The notes below the pieces were generated by a model. The model was not told the DNA's origin. It saw only the letters and a list, made by a program, of their open reading frames with translations, and did not search any database. Positions 17,978 to 26,962 of a stretch of DNA of 64,000 nt are shown here, one piece after another. The stretch comes from Ferdinandcohnia sp036965165 (lineage in GTDB: Bacteria > Bacillota > Bacilli > Bacillales > Bacillaceae_L): assembly GCF_036965165.1 (NCBI RefSeq), contig NZ_JBALOX010000095.1, positions 1 through 64,000 on the forward strand, read 5' to 3'. A program made the position numbers and the translations under genes. Positions within the stretch are counted from its first letter, which is position 1, and the number at the start of each line of letters is the position of its first letter.

Positions 17978-18096
17978 AATAGCAAAATAAGCGATAACGA
18001 ATGTAAAAAAAGCTCGTTGTGCATTTTTATAATTTTACAGATTAGGAGAGATGACTTATTTACCTCGAACAACAACAAGAAATACAAGAGCATCGA

Positions 18097-19299
18097 TTGC
18101 AAAATCCAAAGGGGAAAACGCGTTTGGGGTTAGCGCTTTTGCTTGGGTTGCTTGCTTTTTTAGGGCCGTTTAATATAGACATGTATTTGCCTAGCTTTCC
18201 CGAGATTTCTCAGGATTTTGGGGCTGGTGCTACGCAGGTACAGCTTAGTTTAACCGCATGTTTAATAGGGCTAGCGATTGGGCAATTGGTTGTCGGGTCG
18301 ATCAGTGATGCACAAGGTAGGAAAAAACCTTTGTTAATTGCTACTACATTGTTTGTTTTAGCTTCTATTCTCTGTGCATTTGCGCCCAATATGACAACAC
18401 TGATCACTGCACGTTTTTTACAGGGATTTACCGCATCAGCTGGGGTTGTCCTTTCTCGCGCTGTAGTACGTGATGTATTTAATGGCAAAGAGCTTACGAA
18501 ATTTTTCTCACTGTTAATGGTCATTAATGCTGTTGCACCAATAATCGCGCCTCTATTTGGCGGAGCAATCCTGGCTTTTCCATCAGCAAGCTGGCAAACC
18601 ATTTTTTACTTTTTAGCTTTTATTGGACTTTTGATTGTGATTATCGTTGCCATGAAATTAAAGGAAACATTGCCACCGGAAAATCGTATTCCAAGTTCTA
18701 TTGGTTCATCGGTTATGACAATGGGCAGTTTATTGAAAGACCGTTCTTTTATTGGCTATGCAATAGTTGTCGGATTTGTCCATGGTGGAAGTTTCGCCTA
18801 TGTATCAGGGACTCCTTTTGTATATCAGGATATTTACGGGGTATCTCCCCAAGTATTCAGTGTTCTATTTGGGATTAATGGAATAGCAATTATTACGGGG
18901 AGTTTTATTATTGGACGATTCAGTGAGATCATCCCAGAGAAGAAACTGCTTCAGGCAGCTGTTACGATTGCACTGACGGCGACTCTCCTCCTGCTGATTA
19001 TGACAATTATTAAAGGGCCGTTAGCGTCACTTGTCATATTGATTTTTATATACATGATCACCATAGGAATGATTATGACTAGCACCTTTACCTTGGGGAT
19101 GGCCAATCAGGGGAACCGTGCCGGAAGTGCAAGTGCTGTATTAGGCATGCTCCCGTTGCTGCTTGGAGCGATTTTTTCTCCGCTTGCTGGTATTAATGAA
19201 ACCTCGGCTGTTCCAATGGGAGCCATCATATTTACTACTTCACTCATCGGGTTTATCGCTTTCTTTACACTGGTAAGAACGAAAAAGGTAGAAGGATGA
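18097..19299 (+). CDS. Bcr/CflA-type drug-resistance MFS transporter with disturbed start
   Basis: 400 aa from the TTG at 18097 and 12 membrane segments. It has GPFNIDMYLPSFPEI at the first helix, the MFS motif GSISDAQGRKKP in loop 2-3, and RFLQGFTASAGVVLSRAVVRD, all typical of Bcr/CflA exporters. The best ribosome site (AGGAGAG) precedes an ATG at 18050 that is one frame off. Removing one C in the run near 18062-18063 would join it to the main frame as MTYLLEQQQQ. Either a sequencing error or a natural frameshift has moved the start, with the weak TTG as fallback. Confidence 0.82.
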   Translation: MQNPKGKTRLGLALLLGLLAFLGPFNIDMYLPSFPEISQDFGAGATQVQLSLTACLIGLAIGQLVVGSISDAQGRKKPLLIATTLFVLASILCAFAPNMTTLITARFLQGFTASAGVVLSRAVVRDVFNGKELTKFFSLLMVINAVAPIIAPLFGGAILAFPSASWQTIFYFLAFIGLLIVIIVAMKLKETLPPENRIPSSIGSSVMTMGSLLKDRSFIGYAIVVGFVHGGSFAYVSGTPFVYQDIYGVSPQVFSVLFGINGIAIITGSFIIGRFSEIIPEKKLLQAAVTIALTATLLLLIMTIIKGPLASLVILIFIYMITIGMIMTSTFTLGMANQGNRAGSASAVLGMLPLLLGAIFSPLAGINETSAVPMGAIIFTTSLIGFIAFFTLVRTKKVEG

Positions 19300-19649
19300 A
19301 ATTGCTGTCAACTTACTGGATGAGAGTGAACAATTTTCAAAAAAAGTAAAAAACGAAAGAAGAGAAGTTTTTCCTCGCTATTTTGTGGTATCGATTTTAC
19401 AATTAATCCCATGATTTCCCCTTGTCTCCCTGTGACAACACATGGGGTGCAGGTGATTATAGATCTGTTGAAAAAAATAAGGGGAAGGTTTAAAAACCAA
19501 CCTTCTCCAAATACAATCCTTCGGCAATAATTGTAACAATATAGTATTTAGTAGGCTGCGGAACCATTCTAAATCACTGGAAAAGTGTCTTAATTGACTA
19601 CTGAAGGGTGGCACTTAGAATTAAATGATAATAAATTGTGTAGAAGAAG

Positions 19650-19676
19650 GAGGATAGACATTTCACTATCCTCTTT
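19650..19676 (+). terminator. hairpin after the MFS gene
   Basis: GAGGATAG (19650-19657) pairs with CTATCCTC (19666-19673) and is followed by TTTAATA. The T tract is weak. Confidence 0.4.
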
Positions 19677-19766
19677 AATAAATCGCAATAATTGTTAATT
19701 TTGCTGTTAAGATGCTGGTTTTTACAATGTAATTTGGTTCAGGTCTGTTGAGGAATTATTTTAATT

Positions 19767-19806
19767 AAAAGAACGAATCCCGATTTTGGTGGAATTCGTT
19801 CTTTTT
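19767..19806. terminator. bidirectional terminator hairpin
   Basis: AAAAGAACGAAT (19767-19778) pairs perfectly with ATTCGTTCTTTT (19794-19805) and is followed by more T. Its A-rich left side would give a T tail for minus-strand transcripts as well. Confidence 0.65.
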
Positions 19807-20127
19807 TGCTTGTTAAGGTGATTGTATCCCCCAACTAATTTTAAATGATGACATAAGAGATGATTTATGAATTGGCAAAAGTCATTTTCTTTATTTAACA
19901 AGGTTATTGGTACTTTTATATAGGTTTTTGAATAACAATTGCTATTAAAAAAAACAAATTCTTTAACGAAGTGTAAAGAGCAAATTGTTTGACCATGTTT
20001 GTTAAAGTACATGACACGTAACCTTATCGATATTTGGTATGAAAAGGCAGATTGTATAGAGGAAAAATTTCGTAATTAATAATTATCTAATCACGCAACG
20101 TATGAAAATACATATTTCTAAAGTTTG

Positions 20128-20724
20128 TTAGTTGTCGATTTCTTTTATAACAAACCCTCTTGCAAAGGTATTAAAAATACGTATGAGACGATCTGTCATT
20201 TCACCGGGTGTCACGTCAAAATCCTGCGCAATCCAGTCCTTAATTAACCCCGCCGTACCATATGCCATATAACGCTTTTGGCAGTAATCATCAACAGAAG
20301 ACACGCCGTATTGAATATCAAAATTATTTTTCAATAAATTAAATATCGCTTCAGGCAGTTGCTGGTGAATGTGTGGCAAGGTATCTTCTAAAAGTAATAA
20401 TGTAAAGTAATCACGGTGATCGTAAATATAATACAACAAATCGAAGGAGTTTGTTGTTAACTCTTTTACTTTTACCTGACTATCGCTTTGGTATTTAGAC
20501 ATGCTGTAATACTGAATGGCTTCAAACATTTCATCCATTAACTCTTCAACAAGCTCATGTATGTTTTGATAATACACATAATAGGTTGTTCGATTATATT
20601 GCGCATAATCAACGATGTCCTTCACCGTAACAGCACTATATCCCTTTTTATGTACCATTTCAATGAAAGCCTTTTTTAAGAAATTCTTTGTCCGCATCGC
20701 TTGGTTGGAAGTGGATTTCATCAT
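20128..20724 (-). CDS. TetR/AcrR-family transcriptional regulator
   Basis: 198 aa. The N-terminal HTH is clear: FLKKAFIEMVHKKGYSAVTV followed by KDIVDYAQYNRTTYYVYY. The rest is an all-helical ligand domain of the TetR_C kind. It starts 164 bases from the divergently read alcohol dehydrogenase gene, so it probably represses that gene and itself. Effector unknown. Confidence 0.85.
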   Translation of the reverse strand: MMKSTSNQAMRTKNFLKKAFIEMVHKKGYSAVTVKDIVDYAQYNRTTYYVYYQNIHELVEELMDEMFEAIQYYSMSKYQSDSQVKVKELTTNSFDLLYYIYDHRDYFTLLLLEDTLPHIHQQLPEAIFNLLKNNFDIQYGVSSVDDYCQKRYMAYGTAGLIKDWIAQDFDVTPGEMTDRLIRIFNTFARGFVIKEIDN

Positions 20725-20794
20725 ATTCCTCTCCTATTAGACAGATTTGATGAAGGTGTTGGTTTCCTCAACATTATAGCAAATATTAAGGATG

Positions 20795-20821
20795 GTTTAC
20801 AGAAAGGGAAACCTAGTAAAC
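20795..20821. promoter_or_regulatory. possible TetR-type inverted repeat
   Basis: GTTTAC and GTAAAC form an inverted repeat 15 bases apart in the gap between tetR and the dehydrogenase gene. It is the best symmetric site there, but the spacing is wide for a TetR dimer. Confidence 0.25.
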
Positions 20822-20888
20822 TATAGATGTAGCTAGAATTATTAGCGGAGTACAAAAAATAAGATTTGAACAATTTGGAGGAGATAGT

Positions 20889-21842
20889 ATGAGAGGTTGG
20901 CTATTTTCAGGTACAAATAAACCACTAGAATTGATTGAAAAAGAAGATCCGAAAGCGATTCCAGGTCACGTTGTGATAGACGTGAAAGCTGCTGGTCTAT
21001 GCCATTCAGACGTTGCAGCTTTACAAGATCCAGGTTGGATGCCACTTTTCCCAAATGGTCCTGTTATTATGGGGCATGAGTTTGCTGGGGTTGTTATTGA
21101 AGTGGGTGAAGGTGTAGAAAATATTAAAGTTGGAGACCGTGTTGGGGCTAACCCAATGAATAGAGAAACAAAAGTAACTGCTGGGTATAACTATGACGGC
21201 GGGTATGCAGAAAAAGTGCGTGTTCCTGCAGATCAATTAGTAATCATTCCTGAAGGCGTTTCCTTTGTAGAAGGGGCAGCTTCAACAGATGCTGGGATCA
21301 CAGCGTATCGTGCTCTTTTCAGTATTGGACAAGCTAAAGAAGGTACAAAATTAGGAATCATCGGAATCGGTGGTCTTGGTCAATTTGCTCTACAAATGGC
21401 ACTAATTAAAGGTTGCGAAGTGTACGCTACCGATGTATCTCCAGAAGCTCGAAAACTTGCTGAAGAACTAGGGGCTCATAAAGTATTCGATACTGTTCTA
21501 GATATGAAAGAAGCGGAATGCGACGTCATTGTTGACTTTGCTGGTTTTGGACAAACAACATCTGATGCATTAGAAGCTGTAAAAGTTCAAGGAACAGTTG
21601 TCATTGTTGGTATGGGTAAATTAGAATCAAATATCAACACGTATTTAATGATTACAAAGGAAATTAAGCTTTTAGGAAGCAATGGTGGGTCAGTAGAAGA
21701 CTTAAAAGGTGTATATGATTGCTTCGCTACTGGAAGAATGAATCCAGCTCTTATCACAATCCCGTTTGAAGAAGTCGACAAAGGTATAGAAAAACTGAAA
21801 AATCATGAAGTAAAAGGACGCTTAGTAGCTGTATTTGAATAA
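20889..21842 (+). CDS. zinc-type alcohol dehydrogenase lacking the structural-zinc loop
   Basis: 317 aa with ribosome site GGAGGAGA. Medium-chain dehydrogenase fold: catalytic zinc ligands Cys38 (LCHSDV) and His63-Glu64 (MGHEFAG), and an NAD(P) fold starting IIGIGGLGQFALQMA. Where most members carry four cysteines for a structural zinc, this protein has a short Cys-free segment (ANPMNRETKVTAGYNYDGG), and it is about 25-30 residues shorter than usual. Divergent tetR suggests induction by an alcohol or aldehyde. The substrate is not predictable. Confidence 0.82.
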   Translation: MRGWLFSGTNKPLELIEKEDPKAIPGHVVIDVKAAGLCHSDVAALQDPGWMPLFPNGPVIMGHEFAGVVIEVGEGVENIKVGDRVGANPMNRETKVTAGYNYDGGYAEKVRVPADQLVIIPEGVSFVEGAASTDAGITAYRALFSIGQAKEGTKLGIIGIGGLGQFALQMALIKGCEVYATDVSPEARKLAEELGAHKVFDTVLDMKEAECDVIVDFAGFGQTTSDALEAVKVQGTVVIVGMGKLESNINTYLMITKEIKLLGSNGGSVEDLKGVYDCFATGRMNPALITIPFEEVDKGIEKLKNHEVKGRLVAVFE

Positions 21843-21896
21843 ATGTAAGTTTTCTTTATTAAGGCAGAGGTTGGGATAAACAATCCTCTGAAATGA

Positions 21897-21938
21897 AAAA
21901 GCCTGTGAAATTTTTATCGTAAAATTTCACAGGCTTTT
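21897..21938. terminator. strong terminator after the dehydrogenase gene
   Basis: AAAAGCCTGTGAAATTTT (21897-21914) pairs perfectly over 18 bases with 21921-21938 around a six-base loop; the T-rich ends serve both strands. Confidence 0.85.
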
Positions 21939-22118
21939 ATATTTTTACCACACAAATCTAAAAAATGATACTTTATTATTAATCTGTGTATCGATTTCTG
22001 TACTCCCCTTCCATCATTACAGGTTTTACTTCTTTAATTGTTTGCAGCATTCATTATTTTCCCTTATATAACTCTATAATCCAAAAGTCCTATAAAAGTA
22101 CTATTTCTCCCAAATTCT

Positions 22119-22147
22119 GCATGGAAAAAAATGCTTGTAACAAAATA
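22119..22147 (+). promoter_or_regulatory. possible sigma-G promoter of the first germinant-receptor operon
   Basis: GCATG at 22119-22123 and CAAAATA at 22141-22147 are 17 bases apart, near the forespore sigma-G pattern (GYATR, CATNNTA). Germinant receptor operons are known sigma-G targets. The start would fall very close to the ribosome site, so the leader would be short. Confidence 0.35.
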
Positions 22148-22169
22148 CGTAATTGAAGGAGGGAGAAGG

Positions 22170-23789
22170 ATGCCGTCATTTTTTAAAAAGAAAGTAAAAC
22201 AAGAACAGGAAATCTCCTTACCTGAGAGTCAAGTCTTAGAGTCAAAACAAGAAAATATAAGCAGTAACGTAGAACGAACGGTAGAAGAGGTTACACAAAT
22301 TTTCGAAAACGATATCGATTTCTCAATTAGAAGGTTTCATTTATTTGGTGAAGCCTTATCTGTCGTTCTGTATATGAGTAGCTTAGTTGATCAAGAAAAA
22401 ATTGATAGAGATATTATTAAGCCTCTTCAAGAGAAAAGACCTGGTGAGTCGTACATCCAAACCAATATCCATACAGGTTCTCTCACGTCCACCCTACTAA
22501 AAGATGTGCTCTATCATTGTTCCGGAACATCCGAGTCCAGACTTTCCAATATATTGACTGGTCTATTGAGAGGACAATGTATCGTTTTAATAGAGGGTTC
22601 AGATCAAGCTCTCCTTCTTGATGCATTCAAGCCAGAAAAGCGGGGACTTACACAACCTGACACTGAAAGAGTGGTTCGGGGTCCTCGTGATGGGTTTATT
22701 GAACAAATCATGACGAATGTATCCCTACTACGTTATCGTTTGCCTGTTCCAGAGTTCAGAATCGAGCAAATGGAAGTTGGTAGGCGTACAAAAACGAGAG
22801 TGGGAATTTGTTATATAGAGGGTATTGTAAACAAGGAATTATTGAATGAGGTAAAAAAGCGTTTAGATCGGATTGATATCGACCGTATACTGGACGCTGG
22901 ATATATTGAGCAGTTTATTGAGGATAATCCAAGGTCCCCGTTTCCACAGGTTCAAAATACGGAACGGCCAGATAAAGCGGTAGGAAATTTACTTGAAGGT
23001 AGAATCGTACTGTTAGTAGATGGTTCCCCATTTGTATTGATTGTACCGGCTATTTTTAATCAATTTTATCAAACGAGTGAGGATTATAATGAGAGATTCT
23101 TGATTACGAGTGCTGTTCGCGCTATTCGATTTATGTCTCTCATTTTTTCATTAACGTTTTCGTCCTTTTATGTAACGGTTCTTTCGTATCATCCAGAAAT
23201 GATTCCTGCAAAATTTGTTGTCGCAGCTTCAAGTGGTCGTGCTGGGGTCCCCTTCCCATCGTTCATAGAGGTACTATTGATGGAGGTCGCGATGGAGATA
23301 TTACGTGAAGCAACCGTCCGAATGCCGCAGCAGGTGGGTGGGGCGCTCTCAATTGTTGGGGTGCTTGTTATTGGACAAGCGGCTGTTATGGCTGGGTTCG
23401 TTAGTCCAATTACAGTTGTAATAATAGCATTGTCAACGATTGGGTCCTTCGCAACACCTTCGTATAATGCAGCAACAGCTTTTCGGATGCTTCGTTTCCC
23501 CTTAATCATTCTCGCAGGAACCTTTGGATTATTAGGTTTAGCGTTTGGGGTTATTTTCATCCTCAATCATATGCTATCATTGCGTTCCTTTGGCCTTCCG
23601 TATATGGCACCTGTTGCCCCAGGAAATTTTACGGGCATGAAAGATTCATTCATTCGCGCTCCACTGCGATGGTTAAAGAATCGACCAGAGGAGTTACAGC
23701 CACAGGATGTAAAAAGGATGGACCCTAAAAAAGAAAGGATTCCCATGTCGTCATTGAATGGTCAAGAGGATGGTGATTCCAATGGATAA
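22170..23789 (+). CDS. spore germinant receptor A subunit (GerA family)
   Basis: 539 aa from ATG 22170, which follows AAGGAGGG by six bases; an in-frame ATG at 22131 has no such site. GerA hallmarks: a hydrophilic N-terminal half with RGPRDGFIEQIMTNVSLLRY and NTERPDKAVGNLLEGRIVLL, then about five membrane segments including FPSFIEVLLMEVAMEILREA. The subunit sits in the inner membrane of the spore and takes part in germinant sensing. It overlaps the B gene by eight bases. The germinant recognised is unknown. Confidence 0.92.
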   Translation: MPSFFKKKVKQEQEISLPESQVLESKQENISSNVERTVEEVTQIFENDIDFSIRRFHLFGEALSVVLYMSSLVDQEKIDRDIIKPLQEKRPGESYIQTNIHTGSLTSTLLKDVLYHCSGTSESRLSNILTGLLRGQCIVLIEGSDQALLLDAFKPEKRGLTQPDTERVVRGPRDGFIEQIMTNVSLLRYRLPVPEFRIEQMEVGRRTKTRVGICYIEGIVNKELLNEVKKRLDRIDIDRILDAGYIEQFIEDNPRSPFPQVQNTERPDKAVGNLLEGRIVLLVDGSPFVLIVPAIFNQFYQTSEDYNERFLITSAVRAIRFMSLIFSLTFSSFYVTVLSYHPEMIPAKFVVAASSGRAGVPFPSFIEVLLMEVAMEILREATVRMPQQVGGALSIVGVLVIGQAAVMAGFVSPITVVIIALSTIGSFATPSYNAATAFRMLRFPLIILAGTFGLLGLAFGVIFILNHMLSLRSFGLPYMAPVAPGNFTGMKDSFIRAPLRWLKNRPEELQPQDVKRMDPKKERIPMSSLNGQEDGDSNG

Positions 23790-24885
23790 ACAACGAGAAA
23801 AAATTACTACGGTACAGGTGGCATTCATTGTAATTAGCTCTATCCTTGGTGTTGCAACGCTCGTCATTCCGAGGTTTGTGGTCAAGGAAGCGGGTATAGG
23901 TGCCCCATTTGCAAGCATAGTTGGAGTTGGAATTACTTTCATCGGTCTTTTAGCAATTGTATATTTGGGAAAAAGATTTCCGAAGCATACCGTCATTACA
24001 TACAACGAGTTGATCTTAGGAAAAGTTATTGGTCGTTTTTTTAGTGTCATGATCATTCTATTTTTTACAATAATTATGGGCCTTGAAACCCGACAATTTG
24101 CTGAGGTAGTCGCAGGTGTACTTCTACCGACAACACCCATTCAAATTGCTATCTTTATGATGATTTTCTTATGTGCAACAGTTGGATTTCAAAATGTTTC
24201 AACCTTTGCTTATATCCATTTTTTCTATATGCCGTTAATTATTTTTCCATTTGCACTCGTCTTACTTCCGGCCTTTGGAAATATTGAGGTGTACCACATT
24301 ACTCCGTTTTTAGGGAATGACCCAACATGGAGAGAATTTTTAAAAGGAAGTATGCTGGTTACACAGTCGATATTAGGATTCTTTATTATTTCAATGGTCA
24401 TCCCTTATATGAAACAACCAGAAAAAGGTATGAAGGGTGGAGTCTGGGGACTTCTGATTGCTGGCTTTATGGTCATTTTTATAGTGTTCATGACGGTCGG
24501 TGTATTTGGGGATGTGGAAATTCTTGAAACGATTTGGCCAACATTAATTCTAGGTAGAATGGTTACCGTTCCTGGCGAAATTTTAGCAAGAGTGGATGCT
24601 ATTTTGGTTATTTCCTGGATATATGGTGTTTTTACAACACTTCTATCCTATTATTTTATAATTATTCGCGGAATAGGGGAACTTTTTCGATATTACAATT
24701 ACCGGGTGATCGCAGCAGCGGGTTTTCCAGTTGTTTTTTGTATAGCCATTTATCCTCAAAATATTTATCACATGTATGATTTAATATTGCTAGTAACATC
24801 TTGTGGCCTTCCTTTAACGATAGTATTTCCTGTGATCCTTTTAGGAATCGCCAAGCTTCGCAAGAGAGGAGGAGTTTCGGCATGA
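23782..24885 (+). CDS. spore germinant receptor B subunit (GerB family)
   Basis: 367 aa starting at the ATG at 23782 inside the end of the A gene, with GAGGATGGTG ahead; about ten membrane segments. It belongs to the Spore_permease family related to amino acid permeases (VAFIVISSILGVATLVIP at the start, then a PKHTVITYNELILG segment). In known receptors this subunit determines germinant binding. It overlaps the C gene by four bases (ATGA). Confidence 0.9.
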   Translation: MDKQREKITTVQVAFIVISSILGVATLVIPRFVVKEAGIGAPFASIVGVGITFIGLLAIVYLGKRFPKHTVITYNELILGKVIGRFFSVMIILFFTIIMGLETRQFAEVVAGVLLPTTPIQIAIFMMIFLCATVGFQNVSTFAYIHFFYMPLIIFPFALVLLPAFGNIEVYHITPFLGNDPTWREFLKGSMLVTQSILGFFIISMVIPYMKQPEKGMKGGVWGLLIAGFMVIFIVFMTVGVFGDVEILETIWPTLILGRMVTVPGEILARVDAILVISWIYGVFTTLLSYYFIIIRGIGELFRYYNYRVIAAAGFPVVFCIAIYPQNIYHMYDLILLVTSCGLPLTIVFPVILLGIAKLRKRGGVSA

Positions 24886-26075
24886 GAATCGTCCGAGTTT
24901 TTACGAACCTTCTTGTAGTTACTCTTTTTTTAACAGGATGCTGGGACAGGTACGAACTGGAGGATCGTGCAAATATACTGGCGCTTGCGATTGATCTTGC
25001 TGAGGGGAATGAGGGAGAAGAAGTAACACATCGTGATGGAGACTTTCCAGAAGGGAAAGAAGATCATTTATATAAGGTTACTGCCCAAATCGCATTACCT
25101 GGAAAAATCAAGCTTGGACCTGAAGGCGGTGGAGGGGGAGGCTCAGAGAAAACAGCGTGGTTATTAGAAACATATGGACATACGATTAAGGATGCCATGG
25201 CCAATCTCCAACAACAGCTTGCTGAAAAATTATATCTCGGTCATCTACAGATTGTTGTGATATCTGATGAAATTGCGAAGAAGGGTATAATGGATATAAG
25301 TGAATTTTTAAAGCGTGATTACGAGGTCAGAAGAACATCCTGGATGGTTATTAATAAAAAAGATGCCGCAAAAGTCTTGAGAGCAGCCCCACCACTTGAA
25401 ACAGTACCTGCACTTTATTTAGCAGATACACTAGATAATGCGGTCCGTTTTGGAAAGCTACCAAAGGAATATCTCGGAAACTTTTGGATAGATGTTTCAG
25501 ATAAAGGGATTGACCCAGTACTTCCAGGGGTAAAGGTCATTAACAATGATCGAATTATGGTTGATGGACTCGTCTATTTTCGAGGTGAAAAAATGGTTGG
25601 TCTAACATCCCCAATTGAAATAGGTGCATTTATGGATATGAAAGGGAGGACCTCCGGCGGTTACCCTATAAGCGTCTCATTAGATGATACAAGTGTTTAT
25701 ATTATTCAAACGCAAGAACGAGACTCTAAAATAACTGTCGATGTAAAAAAGGGAATTCCGAGCGCGACCATTCATGTAGAAATAGATGCCATTCTTGAGG
25801 AAGCCATAGACGTAACCGTAACCGGCGACAAAATCAAGCAAATTGAAAAAGCAGCCAATCATAAAATGGAAGAAGTCAGTAGTGAGTTAATCATGCAGCT
25901 ACAGGAGCAAGGGTCAGATGCCCTTGGCCTAGGCGCCCGAGTAAGAGCCAAATACGGTACGTATTGGGACCAGGAAGTAAAAAACGATGAAAAATGGTCA
26001 GAGATATACAAAGATATGAAGATAAAAGTTACATTTGACTATACAATCCGTAGAACTGGGATGGATTGGGAGTAG
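24882..26075 (+). CDS. spore germinant receptor C subunit, lipoprotein (GerC family)
   Basis: 397 aa from ATG 24882 with AGAGGAGGAG before it. The signal sequence ends in the lipobox LTGC followed by WDRYELEDRANILA, the standard start of mature GerC proteins. It would be lipid-anchored on the outer face of the inner spore membrane. It completes a classical A-B-C operon. A Gly-rich insert (EGGGGGGSEK) lies near residue 85. Confidence 0.9.
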   Translation: MRIVRVFTNLLVVTLFLTGCWDRYELEDRANILALAIDLAEGNEGEEVTHRDGDFPEGKEDHLYKVTAQIALPGKIKLGPEGGGGGGSEKTAWLLETYGHTIKDAMANLQQQLAEKLYLGHLQIVVISDEIAKKGIMDISEFLKRDYEVRRTSWMVINKKDAAKVLRAAPPLETVPALYLADTLDNAVRFGKLPKEYLGNFWIDVSDKGIDPVLPGVKVINNDRIMVDGLVYFRGEKMVGLTSPIEIGAFMDMKGRTSGGYPISVSLDDTSVYIIQTQERDSKITVDVKKGIPSATIHVEIDAILEEAIDVTVTGDKIKQIEKAANHKMEEVSSELIMQLQEQGSDALGLGARVRAKYGTYWDQEVKNDEKWSEIYKDMKIKVTFDYTIRRTGMDWE

Positions 26076-26445
26076 GGGGTCTTGTTGGGCCCCCTTGGGT
26101 ATGTTGTGGGATTAAAATGCATATTTCCAGATTATTGCAAACCCGAATATAAGAAAAATATGAACCTCCAAAAAATGTTTTTGAGAGAGGGCATAAATAT
26201 AGGAAGTTGGAAATATATTGAGACACCTTATTTCTGTAGTACTACCATTACTGTTAAAGGTAGTCACGTTATTTCATTAAAGGGCCATATTGTGGAGCAA
26301 TACTTTTAAAGAAAATTGGATTTATAGGCTAAAATTTAGAAGGGATGTGAAATTTTAAGTAACGAGCAGTAGTTGAATAAGAAAAGCCGATAAAGTTGTT
26401 CACAGGAAGCCAGGCTCTCGTACTAAGCTCACAAATGTCTTGAAA
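26076..26445. other. intergenic stretch without a convincing gene
   Basis: A GGGGG/CCCCC hairpin begins at the stop of the C gene but has no T tail. A 75-codon plus-strand frame (26082-26309) has no ribosome site; its second half looks somewhat protein-like (GINIGSWKYIETPYF), so it could be a remnant. Confidence 0.4.
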
Positions 26446-26493
26446 AAATGCATTACTAAAGTACCTTCTTAGAAGAGACTAGGTAATGCATTT
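26446..26493 (-). terminator. terminator of the old yellow enzyme/marR operon
   Basis: AAATGCATTAC (26446-26456) pairs with GTAATGCATTT (26483-26493). On the minus strand the stem is followed by a run of T, right after the marR stop. Confidence 0.75.
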
Positions 26494-26503
26494 CGTATGG
26501 GTT

Positions 26504-26923
26504 CTATTCAGCAAATAATTTTATGTTGCTAATATCTTTTTCTGAAAGAGACTGTTGTAAGATACTATTTACCTCACTCAATATATTACGTATATGCTGT
26601 TGACCACTCGGAGTCAGTACGACAAAAACACTACGTTTATCCTCAACATAACTAGCTCTTTCCACTGGTTGAAGGTGGTGTTGCTCAAGTCTTGAAACCA
26701 AACGAGATAAAGCACTTTGGCTAAGACCGACCATATTCTGAAGCTGCGATAGCCGGAGTTTCTTTTCACTGTTTTCATTCAGAAACATCATTAAATAAAA
26801 TTCATTCAAACCTAAATGGTATTTGTGTTGAAGTAAATAATCTAATGACTGCGTAATTCTATTATGGAATTTTGAAAAGTTTACCCATGTATGGATTAAT
26901 TGTTCAGGTTGATTCATAGCCAT
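26504..26923 (-). CDS. MarR-family transcriptional regulator
   Basis: 139 aa. Winged helix with KKLRLSQLQNMVGLSQSALS, RLVSRLEQ and a wing (VEDKRSVFVVLTPSGQQHI). It follows the flavin oxidoreductase gene by 39 bases on the same strand, so the two share a message. The 24-bp palindrome ahead of that operon is the likely binding site, making the circuit autoregulated. MarR proteins of this context often sense electrophiles or phenolics. Confidence 0.85.
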   Translation of the reverse strand: MAMNQPEQLIHTWVNFSKFHNRITQSLDYLLQHKYHLGLNEFYLMMFLNENSEKKLRLSQLQNMVGLSQSALSRLVSRLEQHHLQPVERASYVEDKRSVFVVLTPSGQQHIRNILSEVNSILQQSLSEKDISNIKLFAE

Positions 26924-26962
26924 CGCCTTTCAAAAATACTATCCCAATTATATCATTCCCTG

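Larger units (their letters stand above)
19300..20127. other. intergenic stretch without a convincing gene
   Basis: About 830 bases between the MFS gene and the tetR gene. It holds two hairpins listed separately. Short minus-strand frames here have no ribosome site and no recognisable motif. Nothing else seen. Confidence 0.5.

Noticed and set aside
19761..20012. 83-codon minus-strand frame upstream of tetR
   Set aside because: It includes the bidirectional terminator hairpin at its 3' end, has no ribosome site and a biased composition.
26082..26309. 75-codon plus-strand frame after the first germinant receptor operon
   Set aside because: No ribosome site at any start and half of it is low-information; the protein-like tail is too short to call a gene.
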